Part shown: one piece after another, positions 6,233 to 11,076 of the stretch
Layout of the letters: every line of letters starts with the position of its first letter
Numbering within the stretch: position 1 is the first letter of the stretch
Program-made: the position numbers and the translations under genes
Notes under the pieces: model-generated
The model's input: the letters and a program-made list of their open reading frames with translations, nothing else
Database searches by the model: none
Told to the model about the DNA's origin: nothing
Source: Pirellulaceae bacterium
Lineage (GTDB): Bacteria > Planctomycetota > Planctomycetia > Pirellulales > Pirellulaceae
Direction: 5' to 3'
DNA: 11,076 nucleotides
Assembly (NCBI GenBank): GCA_013002105.1
Contig: JABDKS010000933.1
Span: forward strand, 1 to 11,076

Positions 6233-7637
6233 GCAAATCCAAGATGCGTCGAATGCGGAAAACGACTTTCTGATCGGATTCTTCCGATAGCCGCCGCCGC
6301 AAATGGTCACGCACCAACGGATCGAGCGTTTTGCTAAGTGCGGTGATCGCATCTAACTTGACCTGCCGATCGGGGTCGACCAAGAGCAACAATAACCAGG
6401 GTCTTGGATCGACCGTCTCGTTGGCGGTCAGTTCGTCGATTAAGGCCAGACGTTTGGAGACGTCGTCACAAGCAACAATTCCGGCGATAGAGACTTCCGT
6501 CTCATTGAAACCGCGGCGTGTTAACTCGGCAGCCGCCTGTTCGTGCACCGACTCGTCACCGCTGCCCATGATCCGAATCACCGATTCCGTGTCAGCACTC
6601 ACCCAGGCAACTTCATCGGGTTCACGCGGAGCCGCTTGGTGATAGGCGGTTTCAACCGCCCCTTGGACATTGGTCGCCAACGAACTCGTTTGGGACTCCG
6701 GGACCGGCTCGGTTGAATTCACTTGACGGATGGGATTGACCCTCTGCGTTAGCTCGGGCAGTGCATCGACAAGTCGATTACTTGCCGGCAAGGTCAACAG
6801 TCCGCCACTACGGTAGACAGTCGGTCGCGGCTCCGACTCGTTCGCGAGCTTTGTTCCCGGCGATTCAACCACTGGCTCGGTTGTCTCGTCGCGATTCAGT
6901 TCAGTTGTTTCGGCGTGTGCCAAATGATCATCAATAGCACCCGAAAAACCCGCTTTCAAAATCATCGGTTGCGGTGGCGGCCAATCAGTCCATGTCGCTT
7001 CACGATCATTTGACGACAAAGGCAGGGGAGAGGAACCTGCCATGCCCAGCGTCGTTGTTTCTCCGTGTTCAATAGGATCAATTGATGGGTCGTTGAGTGC
7101 CTGGAGTGATTGATTCGCGACGGCAAAGATCATTCGTGACGCGTCGTCGGTTTTCTCCGATGTATCAACGATCGTCTGCTGCAACAATTCTGCTGCCCAA
7201 ACCTGTCGCTCAGATGGTAACCTTTCGGCAAGCAATCCGATTGAGCGTGCCATCGACAATTTGCGTTGATCGGCGTCCGCTTTGGACAGGGTGGTCCATT
7301 GATTTTGTAATTCTTGGATCAACTCAAACGCACGCTCGGCAACGATGCGATCCGAATCTGCAATCGCGGCCGTCAATGGCGCAACGCCGGGTTCTCCCAA
7401 CTGAGACATTTGAATCAATCGAGCCTGTTTGGATTGTGTATCCAGCGAATCAAAGTTGCTGGACAGACGCGACGCCAGCCATCCTGGACCATGGCTCGTC
7501 ACAGTCAACAAAACAGTCAGCAGCACAGCAATGACGAACAGAAACTTCAACGCAGATACCACTGCGCGGCGATGCGCACTGACGGGCGGATCGGGAGCAA
7601 ATGGGTTGGGAAACTGAGTGAGATCGCCGGCACGCAT
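6228..7637 (-). CDS. Membrane-anchored HEAT-like repeat protein, function unknown
   Basis: This 469-residue protein has one membrane helix at about 26-46 (VVSALKFLFVIAVLLTVLLTV) after a short basic stretch (HRR), so it is probably anchored in the inner membrane by its N-terminus. A helical-repeat segment follows (about 68-118, including GEPGVAPLTAAIADSDRIVA), and then more helices to about 160. A low-complexity, Ser/Thr/Pro/Glu-rich stretch (about 160-345) looks disordered. The C-terminus (about 350-469) returns to HEAT-like pairs, for example LLVDPDRQVKLDAITALSK and a basic end, FRIRRILDLR. HEAT-like repeats bind other proteins, and no catalytic motif is seen. The ATG at 7637 is used; an ATG at 7647 is in another frame. 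It lies 185 bases downstream of the lipoprotein gene on the same strand, so shared transcription is possible but not shown. The similarity to HEAT repeats is my reading of the pattern. Confidence 0.8.
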   Translation of the reverse strand: MRAGDLTQFPNPFAPDPPVSAHRRAVVSALKFLFVIAVLLTVLLTVTSHGPGWLASRLSSNFDSLDTQSKQARLIQMSQLGEPGVAPLTAAIADSDRIVAERAFELIQELQNQWTTLSKADADQRKLSMARSIGLLAERLPSERQVWAAELLQQTIVDTSEKTDDASRMIFAVANQSLQALNDPSIDPIEHGETTTLGMAGSSPLPLSSNDREATWTDWPPPQPMILKAGFSGAIDDHLAHAETTELNRDETTEPVVESPGTKLANESEPRPTVYRSGGLLTLPASNRLVDALPELTQRVNPIRQVNSTEPVPESQTSSLATNVQGAVETAYHQAAPREPDEVAWVSADTESVIRIMGSGDESVHEQAAAELTRRGFNETEVSIAGIVACDDVSKRLALIDELTANETVDPRPWLLLLLVDPDRQVKLDAITALSKTLDPLVRDHLRRRLSEESDQKVVFRIRRILDLR

Positions 7638-7810
7638 ATTGGGTCATGACGTGGATGGGAACAGTTGCCGAAACAGTCGGCTTGGATACGTTGGCGGATT
7701 GTCGCGATCCGGGGCGAGTGGAAGCAAGGTCATTTGAAACGCGATTTTTACGAGGTTTTCATCGCATTTACACAGTCACCGGTGCTGGCTCCCGGCAAGC
7801 CCCAACGACC

Positions 7811-7833
7811 CGCAACGGGAGTTCACCGTTGCG
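7811..7833. terminator. Perfect 8-bp hairpin across the lipoprotein stop codon
   Basis: CGCAACGG (7811-7818), a seven-base loop, then CCGTTGCG (7826-7833): a perfect eight-base-pair, GC-rich stem. The loop holds the TGA stop (7823-7825) of the minus-strand lipoprotein gene. No T-run follows on the minus strand, so it may act as an mRNA 3'-end stabiliser or a weak terminator before the HEAT-like gene. Confidence 0.4.
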
Positions 7834-9208
7834 ACTGACGCGCGACATGCCGCGCCAATGCCGCCGACAAGATACTCTCGTACGTCAATTGGTCGCTCCG
7901 CCACTGCTGGCGCGCTCGCGTCGGTACATCGATGCCGTCCAAGACGTCACCAACAATCAAACCGATCTGCGTCAGACTTTCCGAATTCAATCCGCTCTGA
8001 ACCCACTGAATTGTTCCGTTGCGGTTCAGAATGATCACATCGCCCTCGGCTGCCCCCATCGCCGTCAAGACCTCAGCGTGCTGGTCGATGAAAATTGGAA
8101 TCGTGTTTTGGCGCGGCACCTGTCTGAATCCTGCCTCATCGCTCACCAAGGCAACACGCAGGCGTGTTCGTAGCTCGCTGGTCATCATCCCAACCCACCG
8201 AGTCAGTAACGTCGATGCATGTACAGCCGACGAATTACCCAACGCAAAAACCAGGACGGTAACCTCGCGATCACTGCCGCGATTGGACAACCTGATTTGG
8301 CCGGTTTGATCCCGTGTTGCGAACTCGCCAGGTGTCGTCCCCAAGTTTGCGGCAGGTTGGGCCGGCGGCAGCGGAACAAACTGATCGACAAATTTTGGTC
8401 TTGCAGGTAGTTCAGCGAGCGACGGTTGCGTGTTGGGCGATTGAAAGGTTGCTTGGCGCAGCTCCAACGTCAATAACATCGACTCGGCCACACTATCGCC
8501 GGAAATTGTTTGATGCTGCATGGGCACCAAAATCGACGGCAAGTCAACGCGACGAATCACACCTTCGGTTTGGTCGATCCAGAACCGGTAATGTTCTTGG
8601 TCTGCCACCACGTGGACGGCTAGACAGGGACGATCTTCGATCTCACGTCGTCGTCCAAACGCGATCTTTTGCTTTCCATCGAACAGGCCAGCCATCGGTG
8701 TTTCTGCGAACAACCATTCCAATTGCGGTGGCGGACCTGCCAACCCAGCGGCAATTCGATCGTTCAACACGGCATCGGTTAGCAACTGATCGATCGGTGG
8801 ACGGCCATCCAATGGGGGCAATCGTACGACTTGAGAATCGAAATCGCGTGTCGTCGAATCCTTGATCCAGGCAGTCCGACCACTGGGATGCGAACGCAAT
8901 CGAACGTCGTAGGCTTCGACGTAAAGTGAATTTCGATCAAACCAGACACTCAACGGCGCCAGTTCATTGACGACCCGTCCATTGTGCCGCAACGAGAGCC
9001 GCACACGTGCTTGGTCGCGATAGGATTCCGCACTTCGGTAACGAGCAAACACCGACTCCAAGAACTGCTCGGCAGTCATGCCCTTGTAGGAAGCAATCAC
9101 TTCCTCACCAGTTGACGCTGAACTTCCAACCTTGGATCCGCAACCACCGATCACCGCTACAACAACGATCGCGAACACCCATACTGCGAAAGCCCCCGGT
9201 CGCCGCAT
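7823..9208 (-). CDS. Lipoprotein with LolA-like and cysteine-less thioredoxin-like domains
   Basis: Counted from the ATG at 9208, the protein has 461 residues. It begins with an Arg-Arg n-region and a hydrophobic core (FAVWVFAIVVVAVIGGC) ending in a lipobox-like IGGC, so Cys23 would be lipidated and the rest exported. Residues about 44-258 look like the LolA/DUF2092 fold: an early YRSAESYRDQARVRLSL, a WFDRNSLYVEAY strand, and HYRFWIDQTEGVIRRVDL. Residues about 290-425 look like a TlpA/AhpC-type thioredoxin fold (FATRDQTGQIRLSN, VTVLVFALGN, IILNRNGTIQWVQSG). Where the redox CxxC is expected the sequence reads GNSSAVH, so disulfide chemistry is unlikely. The frame stays open to ATGs at 9358/9355, which would add 50 residues ahead of the signal; I prefer 9208 because the signal then sits at the N-terminus. 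No strong ribosome site marks either. A PPP at 159-161 could need EF-P. Confidence 0.8.
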   Translation of the reverse strand: MRRPGAFAVWVFAIVVVAVIGGCGSKVGSSASTGEEVIASYKGMTAEQFLESVFARYRSAESYRDQARVRLSLRHNGRVVNELAPLSVWFDRNSLYVEAYDVRLRSHPSGRTAWIKDSTTRDFDSQVVRLPPLDGRPPIDQLLTDAVLNDRIAAGLAGPPPQLEWLFAETPMAGLFDGKQKIAFGRRREIEDRPCLAVHVVADQEHYRFWIDQTEGVIRRVDLPSILVPMQHQTISGDSVAESMLLTLELRQATFQSPNTQPSLAELPARPKFVDQFVPLPPAQPAANLGTTPGEFATRDQTGQIRLSNRGSDREVTVLVFALGNSSAVHASTLLTRWVGMMTSELRTRLRVALVSDEAGFRQVPRQNTIPIFIDQHAEVLTAMGAAEGDVIILNRNGTIQWVQSGLNSESLTQIGLIVGDVLDGIDVPTRARQQWRSDQLTYESILSAALARHVARQSQR

Positions 9209-9495
9209 GCGGGTTAGGAAACCGTGCCGAGGCGAATCGCCTATGCCCGACGACATCGTTGGGGCAGTGAAGACATATCGGACCGACCGGCGTGGGATCC
9301 GTGCGAGTTGGGCAAAGCAATCACCAACTGCCTCGACGTAAAAATTTCCAGCCATCATCTTTCTATGCGATTCGTGGCGATTTGGATCGCTATGCCGATC
9401 ACAGCGTTGGATCGTGGCTTATGCGAATTGCCGCAGATTACTAAAACAACACTCTCACCCACAATTGCAGCACTTGGAAATATTTGGTTCTCCAA
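9209..9495. other. Divergent gap between the lipoprotein and LarA-like genes
   Basis: This 287-base stretch must hold promoters for both flanking genes, unless the lipoprotein frame really begins at 9358, in which case only 9359-9495 is non-coding. I see no tandem repeats here, unlike the gaps around efp, and no promoter I would defend. A short inverted repeat (TTGGA at about 9474, TCCAA at about 9491) lies just before the LarA-like ATG, but five base pairs are too few to assign a role. Confidence 0.5.
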
Positions 9496-10740
9496 ATGAA
9501 TCGGCCAGAACCCGGCACCGTTTTATTCTCTCGATACGTCGAATCCCTGGCCTCGGGCCAGGTCTGGGAATACGACTTTGGAACAAAACAATCTGTCAAA
9601 GATGTCGCCGGCCAAACCCATCTGGCGCTTAACCGGCCACTGGACTTTCCGCCCATCGAATCTGCGATCGTTGCCGGAGACCGCGTGGCATTGGCGGTCG
9701 ACCCGAATGTTCCGCAAATCTGCGAAGTCCTCACCGGAGTTTTAAAAACGCTCGCCCATACCGATGCCGGCGATGTGGATATCGTACTATGGGACGAAGC
9801 CACCGATGAAACCATCGCGTCGATTGCAGATGCGATTGGCGATTCCGCCACGATCATTCGGCACGATTCTGGTCACCGCGAAGCACTGCGATACCTGGCT
9901 GCTGACAAGGAAGCCGAACCTATCTATCTCAATCGTGCGTTGGTGGACGCAGACTTTGTGTTGCCGATCATCTGCACACGCCCCATGGATGCGCTCGGTC
10001 GTCACGATTTAACGGGCGTATTCCCGTCGCTCGCCGATGCCTCCACCCGCGTTCGACATCGTAGCCGAATGCACGATTACAATGCCAAGCAGGACGATGC
10101 GGACGAATCCCAGATCGCCTGGTTACTGGGAGTGCATTTGGTGCTCACCGTCACGGCGAACCCCAGTGGCATGGCCGGCGAAATCATTGCCGGAACGATC
10201 GATGCAATCAGCAAACACATCTCGCCACCACGGCGACAGAGTGACCAGTTTCCCCCCGCTGCACCTTTGATCGTTGCGTCGCTGGACGGTGACAAACAAC
10301 AGCAAACTTGGGCGAATGCGGCGCGAGCATTGGTCGCGGCAAGTCGATATGTTGCTGACGACGGCACGATTGTCTTGTGGACGGAGATTGATTCACCGCC
10401 TGCGGGCACATTGGCACGTTTAGCCGACCTCAGCGACATTGATGCCGAGTTGGAACGTGAAATCGAGCAACCCGAAACTGACGCGGAGGGATTCTTGCAT
10501 TGGGATGACGCAGTCACGTTGGCGTCAACTATCTATCGCATCGCAAACGATCATCGAATTTTGATTCACACACAGTTAGATCGAGAAACCATCGAACCGA
10601 TCGGACTGGGGGCAATTGATTCAGCCGAGCAACTGGTACAGCTAAGTCAGTCGTATGAATCGTGCGGCATCCTGCGGGCCGCCCAGTTTGCCGGCAGTAC
10701 GATCGATGCTCCCCACCGGCCCGACGTGCAATGCGAATAG
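9496..10740 (+). CDS. LarA-like (DUF2088) protein lacking racemase catalytic residues
   Basis: The 414-residue frame from ATG 9496 (a TTG at 9484 would add four residues) follows the order of nickel-dependent lactate racemase LarA. An ALNRPLDFPPIESAI segment (44-58) matches the family's 'AL..P....pL..l', and GDRVALAVDPNVPQ (61-74) sits where LarA has 'D.TRp'. Then come a Rossmann-like half, IIRHDSGHREALRYL (120-134), NRALVDADFVLPI (146-158), and a C-terminal domain with VHLVLTVTANPSGMAGEIIAG (213-233). In LarA the DxTR, GtH and 'GGxKxxxPG' motifs bind substrate and the covalent nickel-pincer cofactor. Here DxTR is DPNVPQ, the GtH position reads WDEATDE, and the cofactor-lysine region reads GRHDLTGVFPSLADAS, with no lysine from 151 to 197. 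His188 may match a LarA ligand. A racemase role is therefore doubtful. The fold assignment is moderately sure and the function is unknown. A NUDIX gene follows 93 bases downstream on the same strand. Confidence 0.75.
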   Translation: MNRPEPGTVLFSRYVESLASGQVWEYDFGTKQSVKDVAGQTHLALNRPLDFPPIESAIVAGDRVALAVDPNVPQICEVLTGVLKTLAHTDAGDVDIVLWDEATDETIASIADAIGDSATIIRHDSGHREALRYLAADKEAEPIYLNRALVDADFVLPIICTRPMDALGRHDLTGVFPSLADASTRVRHRSRMHDYNAKQDDADESQIAWLLGVHLVLTVTANPSGMAGEIIAGTIDAISKHISPPRRQSDQFPPAAPLIVASLDGDKQQQTWANAARALVAASRYVADDGTIVLWTEIDSPPAGTLARLADLSDIDAELEREIEQPETDAEGFLHWDDAVTLASTIYRIANDHRILIHTQLDRETIEPIGLGAIDSAEQLVQLSQSYESCGILRAAQFAGSTIDAPHRPDVQCE

Positions 10741-10791
10741 CGGATACGCGATCACCCTTGTTCAAACCTGACTCATTTCAAAAACGATGTC

Positions 10792-10806
10792 CGGCGCTGA
10801 TCGCCG
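10792..10806. other. Short GC hairpin between the LarA-like and NUDIX genes
   Basis: CGGCG (10792-10796), loop CTGAT, CGCCG (10802-10806): a perfect five-base-pair stem in the 93-base gap before the NUDIX gene. No T-run follows. It could be chance in DNA of this composition. Confidence 0.25.
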
Positions 10807-10817
10807 AAGTCCGCTTT

Positions 10818-10822
10818 GGGAG
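10818..10822 (+). promoter_or_regulatory. Probable ribosome binding site of the NUDIX gene
   Basis: GGGAG lies 11 bases before the ATG at 10834. It supports that start over any internal one. Confidence 0.45.
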
Positions 10823-10833
10823 ACGAAACGCAC

Positions 10834-11076
10834 ATGACTTGCCCCGATTCAGACCCTGCGGAATCAACACCCGCGATTACAAATCGTGCCGCATCCAATG
10901 CGGACGCCCACCCCGTCGAAACGGCCTATCAGTTTTGTCCGCGGTGCGGCACGCGCTCAGAATCCGTGGGCAAGGTTCCATTTCGCTGCACGAATTGTGA
11001 ATTCGCGAACTTCTTTGGGCCCGTCGCCGCCGTCGGAGGCTTGGTCGTCGATGACGCCGGGCGTTTACTCTTGGTC
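10834..11076 (+). CDS. NUDIX hydrolase with N-terminal zinc ribbon (3' end cut by the window)
   Basis: Eighty-one codons from ATG 10834 are open to the window edge. A variable, Ala/Thr-rich lead of about 30 residues is followed by a zinc ribbon with Cys35, Cys38 (FCPRCG) and Cys52, Cys55 (CTNC). Directly after it, GPVAAVGGLVVDDAGRLLLV (62-81) is the first beta-hairpin of a NUDIX fold. This order (four-Cys ribbon, then NUDIX) is that of the Nudix_N_2/NudC-like group, which hydrolyses nucleoside diphosphates linked to another group, such as NADH or ADP-ribose. The NUDIX box (GX5EX7REUXEEXGU) should lie just beyond the window, so catalytic competence cannot be judged and the substrate cannot be named. 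A GGGAG 11 bases upstream supports the start. It follows the LarA-like gene by 93 bases on the same strand and may share its transcript. Confidence 0.85.
   Translation, partial: MTCPDSDPAESTPAITNRAASNADAHPVETAYQFCPRCGTRSESVGKVPFRCTNCEFANFFGPVAAVGGLVVDDAGRLLLV

Noticed and set aside
7667..7681. Hairpin GCCGA-AACAG-TCGGC as a regulator of the HEAT-like gene
   Set aside because: A five-base-pair stem is expected by chance in DNA of this composition, and nothing else marks the site.
7646..8173. A plus-strand open frame of 175 codons
   Set aside because: Most of it is antisense to the lipoprotein gene, and the translation looks like a shadow frame rich in R, Q and T without motifs.
8314..8865. 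A plus-strand open frame of 183 codons
   Set aside because: It lies wholly antisense to the lipoprotein gene, whose domains and signal peptide are convincing.
9209..9358. Fifty extra residues at the N-terminus of the lipoprotein (ATG at 9358 or 9355)
   Set aside because: They would put the signal peptide and lipobox inside the protein. It cannot be fully excluded, because an AGAAAG precedes the ATG and no stop interrupts the frame.

Overview
The window looks like chromosomal DNA of a planctomycete, most likely of the Rhodopirellula/Pirellulaceae type. This is inferred from the moderate GC content, the scarcity of clear Shine-Dalgarno sequences, the long repeat-filled gaps, and the protein types: a membrane-anchored HEAT-like protein, a LolA-like/thioredoxin-like lipoprotein fusion and a two-copy ABC-2 permease. 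No database search was possible, so the taxonomy is an inference. I see no rRNA, tRNA, CRISPR array, insertion sequence or phage gene.

Layout, left to right. (1) 1-1258, minus: mgtE, a magnesium transporter/channel whose C-terminal end runs off the window. (2) 1259-1814: a gap without a gene, holding short tandem repeats, including a 20-bp array that runs into the end of efp. (3) 1815-2384, minus: efp, elongation factor P, with the modifiable Lys34. (4) 2385-2875: a divergent gap with three more tandem arrays (16, 20 and 14 bp). (5) 2876-4012, plus: epmB, the radical-SAM lysine 2,3-aminomutase that makes the beta-lysine used to modify EF-P. (6) 4067-5704, plus: a 12-helix ABC-2 type permease built from two homologous halves. 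(7) 5745-6221, plus: a small unrecognised acidic protein. (8) 6228-7637, minus: a membrane-anchored HEAT-like protein. (9) 7823-9208, minus: a lipoprotein with LolA-like and cysteine-less thioredoxin-like domains. (10) 9496-10740, plus: a LarA-like (DUF2088) protein lacking key catalytic residues. (11) 10834 to the window end, plus: a NUDIX hydrolase with an N-terminal zinc ribbon, cut by the window.

The one clear functional unit is efp/epmB. The two are divergent neighbours, as in E. coli, and together imply EF-P beta-lysylation for translation through polyproline. The third partner, the ligase EpmA, is not in the window. The permease and the 158-aa gene may be co-transcribed after epmB. The HEAT-like and lipoprotein genes form a co-directional pair, probably at the cell envelope. 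The LarA-like gene and the NUDIX gene form another possible pair.

I did not find a convincing new multi-gene system. The points most worth a second look are the LarA-like protein without its cofactor lysine, the thioredoxin-like lipoprotein without its CxxC, the many short tandem repeats concentrated around efp/epmB (one contains the end of efp, another the start codon of the permease), and perfect hairpins that enclose stop codons at gene ends.
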